Origin: Sciurus carolinensis
Lineage: Eukaryota > Chordata > Mammalia > Rodentia > Sciuridae
Length of the DNA: 64,000 nucleotides
Direction: 5' to 3'
NCBI RefSeq assembly: GCF_902686445.1
Contig: NC_062213.1
Span: forward strand, 141,072,491-141,136,490
Shown one piece after another: positions 44,895 to 56,149 of this stretch. The position numbers were made by a program, and so were the translations under genes. Within the stretch, counting starts at the first letter, position 1, and every line of letters begins with the position of its first letter. Below the pieces are notes generated by a model. It was not told the origin of the DNA, did not search any database, and saw nothing but the letters and a program-made list of their open reading frames with translations.

Positions 44895-47479
44895 TGTACA
44901 ATGTATATAATGCACACATAAGGTAAAATATGAGGTTATATAATGAAAGTAGAAGGCTTGAAATAATAAGAAGGAATTATTTATATCACACTGAAAATAA
45001 TCCTAGCTAAGTCTACTGAGTTTGCAAATACAAAGTAAAAATGTATTCATGCTGAGATGTATTTTAATGGCTTTATAATTACTATTATTCTAACATAAAG
45101 CACTGATAGTAATGGAGACATGAGTTAAAAATAAAAGAAAAATATTTAGTGCATTCTTCCAAGGTGACATGGAAATTTGTGGTCATTAGTATATAATATC
45201 TCTGATTCAGGCATTTTGGCTTCAACTTCAAAATTGCACTGGCAAATGAGGTATAAATGGCTATTTCCCTCATTTCTTAGTAACAATCTGTATGTGGAAT
45301 TTAAGAGAAGAGAAACAATAGTGCTTATATGTTTTTGTATTTAAACTTTTATCCACAATAAACCTGTGTTTCTTTAAAGAGAAAAAGAAAAATAGACATT
45401 TTTAAGGGCATACTACATCACCCAATGAATCCTTCATTGACATTTTTTGAAGAGAAAACAATGCAGAAACATATGTTGCATTAAACTTTTTTTAAACCAC
45501 AATATATTCTGTTTTCTTTGTTAGAAATAACTGATATGATTCTGCTACCAAATAATTAAAGCAATGATAAGCAGTGCCAAAATATCAAAAGAATATATAG
45601 GGTTGGTAGGCTGAATTTTTATTTTACAAGGCAACCTGAAACCATCTACAAATAACCTTTTTCAGACTAAAATGGGGATTAGTGAGATCTGTGGGGAGAC
45701 AAAGAACTGCAGAGAGCAGTGTGGACACAATAATCTGGAAACATCTATAGAACACACAGATTTGGGGAGAAGGTCCTAAGGATTTGTTGGCAATTGACTT
45801 GAAAAAAATGGGTAGTGGATCTCTGTGAGACGGAAGGGAGCAAAAAAGAGGAGGGAGACATATTTGGGAAGAGGTGGAGTTAAGGAGCAGGAGGACAAGA
45901 ATTCTTCATAGGTGTAGCTACAAGGCAGTTGAATGTCTCCCTTTTGCAAAGTGTTTTCCGACCCTCTTTGAAAACCAGCCCATACGGTAAATGGGGACAA
46001 AAGTGGGTTAGGGAACATTGTAACCTCATTTCACCTTATTTAGCTATGTGCCAGAGATCTCAGCAGGTAGTTCAATTAACTTCCACTAGTTAAATGAGAT
46101 GAAAATGAGGTTACCCAGATTAACAAAACTCGACTCTTGATCTTCCTCTAGATCAGGGGAGGAAGGCTCCCAGCTGCAGCTGTAGCTGGTCCATCCCCAG
46201 GCAGGTACCCATCTGCCCAGCAGCTTCTGAGAGGAGGGTCCCATTCCTCCCCCGTAGTCTCACCAGAAACAGGAAAACAGCCTTAAATGGAAGCCTGTGA
46301 TATTAAAAATGATGCAGATTATCACACCCTTCTAATTCCTTTCTCTTTTCTCCAGAATTCCATGTATTATCTCATTGAGGGAAATAATTTCTGTGTGATT
46401 TCACATCTGAGAAAATGTGAATAGTAAAATCTAGTTTTCTGTGGAGAGTAGTGACAGAGGATGGGAGAGCAGTGACTGGGACTGGGGGTCTCTGATGACC
46501 TCATGGCTGTGGCTTGCCTAGTGCCTGGGAATTTGTCTATGCAATGACACAGGATGTTTAGCTGCTGTGGCAATGCCTGCATGAGGAGGCTCTGTGCAAG
46601 AGTCCTATCAGCTCTGTCCTTGATCTCAGGCACATAGCTCCTGGGAAGAAAGGAATTCTTATGTTCATTATTGACAACCACAATGTTTCACCAGCTCTAT
46701 TTCACCTGTTCCTGCCCGCTTTACAATAGCTTTTAACAATGGACATTCTTGAGAGTGACACAAAGCTCCTAACATTGCATTTTGCAACTGTGGAAAAGAT
46801 ACATAGATGTCAGACATTCTGTAACTTTCCTGAGTACAAAGAATAATGCTTGCATAGTCTTTAACCTGATAATGAGACCTATATAAATCAAGATTGCTGG
46901 CGTAACTCTTTAGTTCTGGATCTCTCATCAGAGAGCAGAACTCCACCTGATCCCAGCTTAATCTTCAAAATCTGTGTTTGTGAGTCTTTATTTTTCTAAT
47001 CCTCCTTCACCCCTCACTGGAATCATGAGTTTGACTGCACTGGTCATGGCAGTTTTCTAAAGATTGAATTTTGTGAAATTATTTCTATGTTATTGATGGG
47101 GATTTCTAGGTTAGAAATTTAATGAGCTGCAGTTTCTTTTAACATGTTTAAAATGATTATGACTGGACACTATGTAGGAATTATTTGGAAACCACTGAAC
47201 AAATGACTGTTTTTAGTGGTAGTCAAAGTTCAAAATAAATTTAATTTGTATCTATTTTCAATTTTTACGAGTAGGTCTATGGATAATGATTACTTTTTAA
47301 AGATAAAGAAAGAACATAAATGCCAAAGTATTTTGAATCCTCTGGGGACACAGGAGTTGAGGGGCATCTCTCATGATAGGAGCACACAGGTTGATAAAAT
47401 TGCCATTACATGCAGTATCTATGTAATTTCACAGTGAATGTGGGCACTCACATTGGGACTGGTCTCAATTCTTATACTA
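44895..47479. other. Unassigned DNA
   Basis: No repeat family that I can name. Minus-strand frames at 46668-46946 and 46367-46681 overlap by 14 bases and together cover about 580 bases; they are discussed in the findings. No gene is claimed. Confidence 0.45.
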
Positions 47480-47745
47480 GATGATGTTACTTTTTTAAAA
47501 TCTCATTTTCCTCATCTGCAAAATAATTGTAACAAAAACTTACATCAGATTATTCTGTTCTGAGGAGAAAAATAAGTTTATATAAAATACTTAGTAGGAC
47601 TGAGGATATAGTTCAGTGGTAGAGCTCTTACTTGTCTAGTATGCATGTGGTCATGGGTTCAGTATTCAGCACCACAAATTAAAAAAAAAATACTTAGTAG
47701 TCTCACAGTGAATGTTACATATTTGTATTTTTCTATTAGTATTAT
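47480..47745 (+). mobile_element. Possible MIR, plus strand, split by an ID SINE
   Basis: 'ctcattttcctcatctgcaa' with 'aataattgtaac' resembles the MIR core, and the sequence resumes after the nested SINE with 'tctcacagtgaatgttacat' and 'ttctattagtatta'. The element is diverged. Confidence 0.4.
47598..47686 (+). mobile_element. ID-type SINE with perfect TSD
   Basis: 'gaggatatagttcagtggta' and 'catgggttcagtattcagca' mark the ID unit. The 14-base sequence 'aaaatacttagtag' is duplicated exactly at 47584-47597 and 47687-47700. Confidence 0.95.
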
Positions 47746-47774
47746 AAGGAAAAGTTTTTTAAAGTATACTTCTG

Positions 47775-48331
47775 AGTCAGTTTGATGGTACACAACTTTA
47801 ATCCCTATGACTCTGGAGGTTGGGGCAGAAGGATCACAAATTTGAGGTCAGCCTCGGCAATTTAAGCAAGGTTCTAAGCAACTTAGGGAGATCCTGTCTC
47901 AAAATAAAAAATAAAAAGAACTAAGACATATTCCATGTTTGTATAAATAATGTCAAAATAGACTCTACTGTCATATATGACTAAAAAGAACACATAAAAA
48001 TTAGAGAAAAGGAAAACCAATACTATGTTGACCTATGTCACCTTACTTAGAAAGTGTAATGTTCTTGAGCAAGTAGAACCTTTGATGTGGTAAATACTAT
48101 ATTTTAAATGCCAATCTTGTTGCTTTTGTAATCTAATTGTCCTCTTGTATGTTTCTTTAATAAAACATGTCTTCTAAAAAAGAAAATACTTGAAATTTCA
48201 TTGTTATATGTCTCTAATAAAAATGTAAAGCAACTGATTAAAAAAAAAAAAAAGAACAAGGAATGTAACTCAGTAAAGAACCCCCGGGTTTCATTCCTAT
48301 TAAAAATAATAAAATAAAATAAAAATAAAAA
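47775..48331 (+). mobile_element. B1-ID SINE split by a later insertion
   Basis: The B1 half (47775 to about 47921, 'ggtacacaactttaatccct', 'gaggtcagcctcggcaattt') is separated from the ID half (48258-48331, 'aaggaatgtaactcagtaaa', 'gggtttcattcctat' and an AAAAT-repeat tail). The 10-base sequence 'tatacttctg' is duplicated exactly at 47765-47774 and 48332-48341, which shows that the two halves are one SINE. The gap is filled by the retro-insertion at 47922-48257. Confidence 0.88.
47922..48257 (+). mobile_element. Retro-insertion: L1 3' end plus transduced-like DNA
   Basis: Bases 47930-48005 match the end of an L1 3' UTR: the phrase around 'tactgtcatatatgactaaa' corresponds to the reversed L1 end at 8145-8200. 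About 245 bases of other DNA follow, then AATAAA at 48216-48221 and a poly(A) run from about 48238 to 48253. The flanks 'aaaaagaac' (47913-47921 and 48249-48257) are identical. This fits a 5'-truncated L1 copy carrying a 3' transduction; a retrocopy of an mRNA ending in such sequence is the alternative. Confidence 0.72.
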
Positions 48332-48341
48332 TATACTTCTG

Positions 48342-49175
48342 GAGTTTAATATTCCCATATTGAAGACATGTAATATATTTTGTGTTCTTCTTCCTTTTAA
48401 AAAATAAGTATATGTCTTTTCCCTGATATGTTTATCTATATGTTGTGCTATTTAAAATATATTTCTATTTGTTTTATACAGAGGAAAAGTAGGTTTATGC
48501 TATGTGTTCTAAAATTAAAACTTCTGCTCTGAAATATTACTGTGCTTCAGGAAAACTGCCCACATACACACCATGTAGCATCTAACTGACCAGTTGAGAA
48601 TATTTCAATTTCATGTGGTAATGTTAGACTAAACATCTATAATTTTTGCATAAAAGAAAAATGAGATAACTAGCATTTGCTGTACCAACAAGTTGAATTT
48701 TTACTTTAGTTTTTATAATATTCATAAGGCTTTGGTCTGATTTTTGCCTCTTTTACAAAAATAAAATTAGTCTTTTAGTAGTCCTCTAGCCCGCCAAAGA
48801 ACTGAGGTTGGTACTGCCTGAGGCCCATGCCTGGGGCCTCCTTCTTGCCCTTGTTAGTTATATATTAGGCAGAAGCTGGAGCAGCCTAGAGCTTTCAACT
48901 GGTTTGGTTGGGGCTGTGCAAGTGACAGGGACTGGGCTTGAGATCTCTTCCTTTATCATCATCCGTGCTTTAGCTAGTCTGAACTTCAGTTTTTCTTTCT
49001 TTAAAGGCAGAATTTTCATGAGAACCACATTACAACGACAGGTATTATTATGACTTAAAATGATACTTTCAAAGATGATTTTGAAATTCAGAAAACAAAT
49101 GAAGATGTTTAGAGTATTATATAAAGATGCAGTAACAATAAATGCTAATTACCCTTATATGATCATTACCTATTG
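48342..49175. other. No recognised feature
   Basis: Unassigned DNA. An 81-codon frame at 48808-49053 has no motif that I recognise. Confidence 0.45.
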
Positions 49176-49210
49176 CATGTGTGTGTGTGTGTGTGTGTAT
49201 GTGTGTGTAT
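49176..49210. repeat. (TG)n microsatellite
   Basis: A TG run with a single TATG interruption. Confidence 0.93.
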
Positions 49211-49559
49211 AATTATAACACTCTATCCTAGAAGTACAAATATCATGTCAATTAAAATAAGATAATTTTTAAAAATAAAATCATTTTATTTTTAACTATT
49301 TCATTTTCTATCTCCAAAATAAAGCTACCTTTATTTTGGTGCCTAGAAAGTATATTAACACATTTAAGAAAAAATAATTAAGGGAAAATATATTAATCGA
49401 CCATGCCAATATTGGGGACAAAAGCTAAGGGGTGTATATATTGGTTATAAGATAGATTAAAATACTATTTTATTTGATTTTTTAAAGGAGAATATACAAG
49501 ACACTTTATAATGAAACAGGTTAAATATTGATGGTTCGATAACTACACTGAAAGAACAG
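49211..49559. other. No recognised feature
   Basis: AT-rich unassigned DNA. Confidence 0.45.
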
Positions 49560-50760
49560 AAGACTAGTAAGCTGTGACATAAAGCTCAGGGTGCAGCCTC
49601 GGATGTTAGCACCCTGCATTATGTAGAAAGAACTGCAGTAAAACAGAACGCAGCTAGTAAGCATTCTGTTTTTTGTTTCATTTAAATGAGAAAAAAAAAA
49701 AAAAAAAAAACTTCAAATAAATGCATGCAGATAACAGTAGTAGTTTTTCATAACTTGCACTGATCAACAAGCATCCCAAAAATGCTAAAAGCAATCAGCA
49801 CAAACTTTGAACCAGAGAGAAACAGTGATGCCCATGTAGAGCCTTCCTCGGTGTGAATGTCATTAAGGAGAATCTGAACGCTGCTACTATTAATAAGACG
49901 CCTACAAATTGTAGCCGATCAAACCAGAAGGAGCCTTGAATGTATTTGCTGGGAATTGCTTAAGGCTTAAACACTAGGGACTTGAAACAAACTGTTCTTA
50001 TCACCTTTTTCCAAACAGAGATTTAAATTTACAATGAAAGCGCCAGCACCAGCTGCACTTAAAGAAAGCACCACATGTCTCGATAAGCTCCAAGAAAATG
50101 GAATGGAGCCCAGTTCAAGCTGGAGGTGTCGTCTTGCTCTAGCCAGCTGGGTGACACCAAGCTGAAAGTGATGAGGTGCTAATTAAAGTGGATGAACAGA
50201 GTTTCATTGTAGGCACCTGCCAGTGGCCTCCGCAGAATCAGCTAGAGCCCTGGGCATGTCGCCCAGCCTGTCCGGCCACAGGAACTGAGCATGAATTCCA
50301 GCATCTCTTATCTTGGTACCTCACCTCTCAGATTTTCCCCCACTGTGGTTTTTGTTGGGGATGATGATTCCTCCTGTCCCTTGCACCTATTTGCCAACTC
50401 TCTTGAGGAATAATTATCACACAAAGCAAAGTGTTGAGCACAGACCATTCTGAAAGCAGATTTTTTTAAGACAACAGATTAAAATCTTTGTTAAAGAAAC
50501 AAAAACAAACAACGCAAAAACCACCCCCAAACATGCAAGCAATGTTCTCTTCGGTTTTGGAACACGATGTCAGGTTGTTCCCTTCACGCTTTTCATGCCT
50601 CTTCCAAGCTGAACCACACAAGATGATGCTATAGCCAGGATGGCATCGCAGTGATGGATCATTTAAAAATGTGCACAGCAGCTGTGGTAGTTGCTTTGCA
50701 AAACAGAGAGCACAACGTGACCTGAATCACTAAAATAAAGGGAAATCCCTTTCTTCCTAT
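49560..50760. promoter_or_regulatory. Repeat-free stretch, candidate enhancer
   Basis: About 1.2 kb with no visible repeat apart from a 19-A run near 49691, and with more CpG-containing words and balanced base composition than its flanks. It has homeodomain-like cores such as 'gctaattaaagtgg' at 50178 and an E-box-type CAGCTG-like word near 50053. It resembles a conserved non-coding element. Activity and conservation are not shown by the sequence. The 62-codon frame at 50176-50364 is unsupported. Confidence 0.28.
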
Positions 50761-51234
50761 TTAAAATTATAATTTTAGGTTAAGTTTCCATGACTTTGGA
50801 TTGTTTAGCATACAAATATACTTACTATTTAGCATGTAGTACATTTACTAAGTAGTTATGTGCACCTGTTTCATTTTGCACACAATTAGTAAACAGAATC
50901 TAACTCTGGAAGCTATTACGTAAGTTGTGGCAATGCCAAGGAATATTACTCTGTTGAGAACTTTAAGAAACTGGTTTGTTTTCACCTAAATTTTCTTTCC
51001 ATCCAAAAGATCTTTTTGCACTATCCTGAGTCTGAAGTCTTATTTTGCCAGGAAAGTTGCTTCTTTGATGAATAACTTTTAAACAAGTTCTTTGATACAT
51101 TGAAAACTACATTCATATTATTTCCATTCATAGTTCTAGCTTTGTACTCTGCAGAAACAGAAAAAAAAATCACCTCTCTTTTTCATGGTTCCTTCTGATT
51201 GGCATGAAAATGTCCTTGACTCTCAATATAGATG
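50761..51234. other. No recognised feature
   Basis: Unassigned DNA. Confidence 0.45.
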
Positions 51235-51435
51235 TCAACGGAATTCCTGGCTCAGTGACTTATAAGGTTTGTGTCCATGGGCAAGTTAATTATCCTCTTG
51301 GTACCTCCATGTTTTCACCTATAAAGTGGGCATAATCATCTCTGCAGTTTATTTATTAAATGCTATGACACACATAAACCGTAGCACAGTGCCTGATAGG
51401 TACAGAGTACTGGTGCAACAGTGGATCAGTGGCAA
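51235..51435 (+). mobile_element. MIR SINE, plus strand
   Basis: 'ttcctggctcagtgactta', 'catgggcaagttaattatcc', 'cacctataaagtgggcataa' and 'gtagcacagtgcctgatagg' follow MIR in order over nearly its whole length. Confidence 0.82.
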
Positions 51436-51479
51436 TGTCCAACCAATCCAAAGAACAGAAGGAAAACAACCTCTGCTCA

Positions 51480-52060
51480 CAGGCCATGGACAGAGAAGAT
51501 GAGTTTTATTTTGGACAAGTTAAATTGAGCATGTGTGAGATATCCCTGGATATTTCCACAGGACAGCTAGAAGGCAATGCCAGTAAATGTTTAGGAAACC
51601 TGTACTAGTCAGGCAGAGGTGGGCATCAGTGATTTAAAAATAGTTTAGTCTGTGGGTGTTGCTAAAATTTCTAAGATCATACATTTGGCATCAGAAGGCT
51701 GAGGATAGAATCTAAGAGAAAAATCTACAGTCAAAGAAGGAGGGGCCAGAAAAGGATCTTGAGAAAGAGGTGGGATGACTCCAGAGAAAACATATGGCCT
51801 GGTACACTAAATAGCAATGTTGCCTAAAAGAAGGTAGGAATGAGAAGTATTTAATGGACACTGAGCAATCCCTTAAATAGCAACTTTGTGAGATTTCTGT
51901 GGAGGAGAATAAAATTCTTTGCAAGGAATTAAAAGGGAGAAGAAAGGTAGAAGGTAAGCTCATACACCATTCCTTCAATGGATATGTCTAGAAAGAGAAG
52001 GATGAAGAATCTTGACATAGGAGAGGGAACACGGGGGAAAGGGTTCATTTTGGAATAAAG
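51480..52060. mobile_element. Possible ancient repeat, family unassigned
   Basis: The stretch from 'gagttttattttggacaagt' to 'gacagctagaaggcaatgcc' and on to 'aaagaaggaggggcca' resembles a widely dispersed old mammalian repeat ('gacatgttgagtttgaggtg...'). I cannot name the family. Minus frames at 51712-51978 and 51929-52210 are not supported as genes. Confidence 0.3.
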
Positions 52061-52218
52061 GAAGAGTATTACCTCTCTGGTAAATTTGGTAAATATACTC
52101 AATCTTTTTCTCTTCTTTTTGAGCACTAAGAGGGACATTTGTCTCATATCCAGATTTCTAATACATTTCCTGTTCCTCACAATTCTTACATCTTGAAAGT
52201 GACTCACCAATTGCTTTT

Positions 52219-52410
52219 AGTTTGTTTTTTCAATACTAGGAATTGAACCTGGGGGTGCTTTGTCATTGAGCTACATCCCTGGCCCTTTTTAAATTTTATT
52301 TTGAGAATGGGGCTCACTAAGTTTTCCAAGTTGGACTTGAACTTTCTATTCTTCTGCCTGATCCTCCCGAGTAACTGAGATGAAAGGTGTGTGCCAGCAC
52401 ACCTGACCTA
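52219..52410 (-). mobile_element. B1-ID composite SINE, minus strand
   Basis: 'caatactaggaattgaacct' to 'gctacatccctggccc' is the inverted ID half; 'ctgcctgatcctcccgagta' and 'aaaggtgtgtgccagcacac' the inverted B1 half. It is paired head-to-head with the SINE at 52456. Confidence 0.88.
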
Positions 52411-52455
52411 GTTTCAAGTTTCCTGTGTAATTTAAAGTAAAAAATGGCGACCTCA

Positions 52456-52654
52456 CAGGGCATAGTGGCACACATCTGTAATCCCAGTGACTCGGGAGGA
52501 TGAGGCAGGAGGATCACTAGTTTGGGGTCAGCCCCAACAATTTAGGGAGACCATGTCTCAAATTTTAAAATAAATAGATAGGGGTGTAGCTCAGTGGTAA
52601 AGTGCTCCTGGGTTCAATTCCCAGTACCAAACAAATGAACAAACAACCCCCAAG
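52456..52654 (+). mobile_element. B1-ID composite SINE, plus strand
   Basis: 'ggcatagtggcacacatctg' and 'gatgaggcaggaggatcact' form B1; 'gtgtagctcagtggtaaagt' and 'gggttcaattcccagtacca' form ID. Flanks 52443-52455 and 52655-52667 match at 11 of 13 bases. Confidence 0.93.
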
Positions 52655-52667
52655 AATGAAGACCTCA

Positions 52668-53574
52668 AATCTATGATGTAAAGACCTTACTCCCTTCTTT
52701 CTGTCAGATTTCCCTATCATGTATTCATTTTAAATGTCTGTGTGAAGAGTTTTCTCCTCAGTAGAAAGAGTAAATCCAGACTTAGCTCCTCAGTGTGGAC
52801 GTCACTGGGATTTCCTGATTCTTCCTGAAATTCTGCCTCCTCTGAACACTCACTGATTTTCTTAGTGTACCTGAGAACTAGAAATAGAAATACATGGCAC
52901 CGTGTCCCTAGTTCCACTTCCTGCACTTGTGGCAGAGACAGCTATTTAATCATGGCACTCTTTCCTACACAGATTGTAAAAGCCTCAAAGTTTTCCTGAA
53001 TACCCTCTTCTAGGAAACCCACTATTAAGTCAAAGTGACAACTGAGTTGACAACCATTTGTTATCACTATTCTTTGTTCTCTACCATCTTGATCAACGTG
53101 TCCTGATCCCTTACAGCCTATCGTGACTTTTGTATTTCTCTGCCCCTCTCTCCTTGGAACAACACTTCTAGTATGGAGTGATCATTGTTGCTTTTCTTTT
53201 GAAGAAAATGAAATCACTTACAAAAATAATTAAAGGTTGCAGCATTCTTTTTCCATCATCCATCATGGAACATTTTAGACTAAAATTGGCCAAATCTTGA
53301 AATAGAAAAAATAGAGGTTCCAAATTCTCTTTCATAAAATATTCTAAAATATGCATACATACTTTTAAATTTTTTTGAGAAAACTCTCATCTTTGTTGCT
53401 TAAAGGCTAGTTAGTACCTTTAGACAAAAATGTCAGGCAGCAAAGGAAGAGAAAGAGTTGTTGGGATATGGACCACAGTAATGAAAACTGAGATGGTCAG
53501 CCTGGGTTTTGGAAGCAAGCTAACTGTGCATCCATCACTTCAGCCAAGTTCACATACCCAGGTAAAATAATTAC
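52668..53574. other. No recognised feature
   Basis: Unassigned DNA. Two short minus frames (52717-52926 and 53168-53356) have no known motif. Confidence 0.45.
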
Positions 53575-53583
53575 CACCTTCTT

Positions 53584-53803
53584 TTTTTTTTTTTTTTCCC
53601 AGAGGTGGGTACCAGAGATTGAACTCAGGGGCACTAGACTACCGACTCACATCCCCAGCCCTATTTTGTATTTTATTTAGAGACAGGTTCTCACTGAGTT
53701 GCTTAGTGCCTCACTTTTGCTGAGATTGGCTTTGAACTCTAGACCTGATGCCTCAGCCTCCTGAGTCACTGGGATTACAGGCACGCACCCCCACACCCAA
53801 CAT
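53584..53803 (-). mobile_element. B1-ID composite SINE, minus strand, with TSD
   Basis: A T-run, 'accagagattgaactcaggg', 'cacatccccagccc' and an inverted B1 ending 'ctgggattacaggcacgcac'. The 9-base sequence 'caccttctt' is duplicated exactly at 53575-53583 and 53804-53812. Its ID half is well preserved. Confidence 0.94.
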
Positions 53804-53997
53804 CACCTTCTTATATTTTGAAAAGCAACAATAACTTACGAGTATTCTTCTCAAAAATGTTCAGGCACAAAATTTATAAACTAAATGCTCAATATTTTGT
53901 TTTATTCTTACTGATTCTGAAGTTCAACAACTAAAAGCAATGACTTCTAGCAAATAAAAGAATTTTTAAAGCTATAGGAACCTAAAGAACAAATCAG

Positions 53998-54088
53998 AGC
54001 TGGGAATGTGGCTCAGTGGTAGAGTATTGGTCTTGCTATATGAGGTTCTGGGTTCAGTAACACAAAACAAGAAGAAAAACAAAATCCT
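53998..54088 (+). mobile_element. ID-type SINE, plus strand
   Basis: 'gctgggaatgtggctcagtg' and 'aggttctgggttcagtaaca' mark the box regions, with an A-rich tail. Confidence 0.88.
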
Positions 54089-54221
54089 ACTGCCTCCGAT
54101 TGTTCTTAGTCCTTGGGCTTTGATGCAGTGGGCACATACCACCGAAGAAGACTTTCTTAGGAAAGTTTACAAAACTATACAGGTAGCAGCTTAATCTTTG
54201 TCAAAGTTATAGTCCTTTTCA

Positions 54222-54365
54222 GTGTTACTTGAATCTACATAAAGTAATGATGAAAAGTGTTCAACACGCTCAAAACTCAATCTCAAACAAAATGACCAGT
54301 AATTGAAAAAACAAAGGTAATTGGCCATGAATGATGGAAGAAATTTCACTGAGGATCTTACTGAC
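54222..54365 (+). repeat. Unassigned dispersed repeat, copy 1
   Basis: It aligns by eye with 62040-62190: 'gaaaagtgttcaac', 'ctcaaacaaaatgaccagta', 'aattggccatgaatgatgga' and 'tttcactgaggatctta' each have a diverged counterpart in the same order and spacing. I cannot place the family. Confidence 0.6.
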
Positions 54366-54694
54366 TGAAAAAGGTTCAATAACTCTAAAGCACTGGAAAT
54401 ATTTTAAGCACCACAAGCCTTAATATGAGTCTATTGGCAAGGAAAATTTAAAAGAGTTCTTGATAGTATAGCATCATGCAGAGATTTGGCTATACTCTAT
54501 AATTTCTAAAATGGACTGCATTTTGACAAACTGACCAACAATCCTCCCCTTATCTACCAGCCACTTCATGCTCATTAAATGACACCGGCATAGCTTTTCT
54601 TAACACAAATGTCCAGTTTACCAAACATGCTAGACTCTGCAGAAACAAAAGGAAGCATTATTTTCTTTCAACTATTCCTATCAATCATATCAGA
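54366..54694. other. No recognised feature
   Basis: Unassigned DNA. Confidence 0.45.
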
Positions 54695-54845
54695 TTCATT
54701 CATTTAACCAAATTTATTGCACACCTACTATGTGCCAGGTGCTATTTTAAGACCCTCAGGGTATGCAAGTGAAAACAAAACTAAACAAAACAGACACTCC
54801 TACCCCTTCTAGAGTTTAATTTTAATGGGGAGATGCAGAACAAAT
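54695..54845 (+). mobile_element. Ancient interspersed repeat, family unsure
   Basis: 'tttattgcacacctactatg' with 'tgccaggtgctattttaaga' and later 'aaacaaaacagacactccta' match a very common old mammalian repeat phrase ('ttgagcacctactatgtgcc...'). Its family name is uncertain to me. Confidence 0.6.
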
Positions 54846-55575
54846 AAATAATAGATTTTTTTTTTTCTGCTTCTGAACTTGTGCAGATTCCATAGGGTTC
54901 TAGTTTTTTCATGTATCAGAAATGCCCCTACAAAATCCCACTCTATCTAAACACTAAAGTGTATTTCATATCCAATTCCAGACTCCTTGATCTTCTCCAA
55001 CTGAAGGCCACTCACATGAGGGGACCTGAGAAGAGTTGGGGCAAGAGCTCTTCCTTCTATCACCTGTTCTCCCTTTGCTCCATCGCCTTCACTATGGCTT
55101 CTGATTCCCTCCAACTGCAAATTATTCTAAGGTCAAGTTATTCTAAACGCTCTCTCAAAATACTCAACTCCCTGTAGCAGGGCAAAGAGTCACTTAAGAG
55201 TTTTTGCAACCCGTGGATATCTATATGATGTGAGGTGTCAATCTCTCCTTCAGCCCTGCATCTCAATCTGAATACAGAGTTATCTTTTGACTTCCTCTTT
55301 GCTCAGCTTGAAATTGGATAAAAGCACACAATAAAAGCACAAGATTCCACCATTCTACTCTTGGGCCTATATTTTTCTTTTACAAAGAATTCTTCATTCT
55401 CTAATTAGTCTCACAACATTAAACTGGAGGAAGGTATGGGGTAAGTGTCAAAGAACCACTTTTGCTATCAATTAGCATGACTCTTGCAAAGATGTAGTAC
55501 ATTGCTGTGCAGTAGAAATATTCAAGCCATGTATAAAGTTTAAGTTAGCTGGTAAGAGGGTTTAAAAAAATCAAA
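54846..55575. other. No recognised feature
   Basis: Unassigned DNA with a T-run near 54857-54866. The 88-codon frame at 54911-55177 has no motif that I recognise. Confidence 0.45.
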
Positions 55576-55700
55576 AAAGTTGGAGATGTAGCTCAGCGGT
55601 AGAGCACTTGCCTTGCAAGTGTAGGACCCTGTGTACAATTCCCAGTACCACCAAAAAACAATAAAATAAAAAATAAAAAAAATAATAAAATAAAAAATAG
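55576..55700 (+). mobile_element. ID-type SINE, plus strand
   Basis: 'gttggagatgtagctcagcg' and 'ccctgtgtacaattcccagt' followed by a long A-rich tail with AATAA repeats. Confidence 0.9.
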
Positions 55701-55730
55701 TGCAATTAATTTTAGCAATACATTCTATTT

Positions 55731-55816
55731 AACTGAATCATCCAAAATCATTGAATCATCATTGAATCAATGAATCAACTGAATCATCATTGAATCAACT
55801 GAATCATCATTGAAAT
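55731..55816. repeat. Minisatellite with a 20-base unit
   Basis: The unit 'aactgaatcatcattgaatc' occurs complete at 55777-55796, followed by a partial copy and preceded by degenerate copies built from 'ttgaatcat' words. Confidence 0.85.
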
Positions 55817-56149
55817 AAGATGTTATTTCAATGTAAAATCAACAACAACAAAACATTAAGGAGATTTTTCACATTTTTTTTTTTTTGGTAATGCGACATC
55901 TTTGAAATCTGTTGTGTACTGAACACTTGCAGCATGTTTCACTTCAACTTGCCACATTTCAGGTGCATAATAATGTCTCGTGCCTAATGCCTAACATAAT
56001 GGGCACACAGTGCAGTTCTCCCTTGAAAATGGGATAACAGTCACTTTATTGTCGTTCTTAGCCTTAGTCTTAGAGACAAAGGCAAGAGTCAGTTTAACAT
56101 CCTGACCCTACGCAAATCTTTCTTGCCTATGGCATCATCCCATCTGTCA
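55817..56149. other. Unassigned DNA with a short poly(T)
   Basis: A T-run lies near 55875-55886. No named repeat or gene. Confidence 0.45.
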
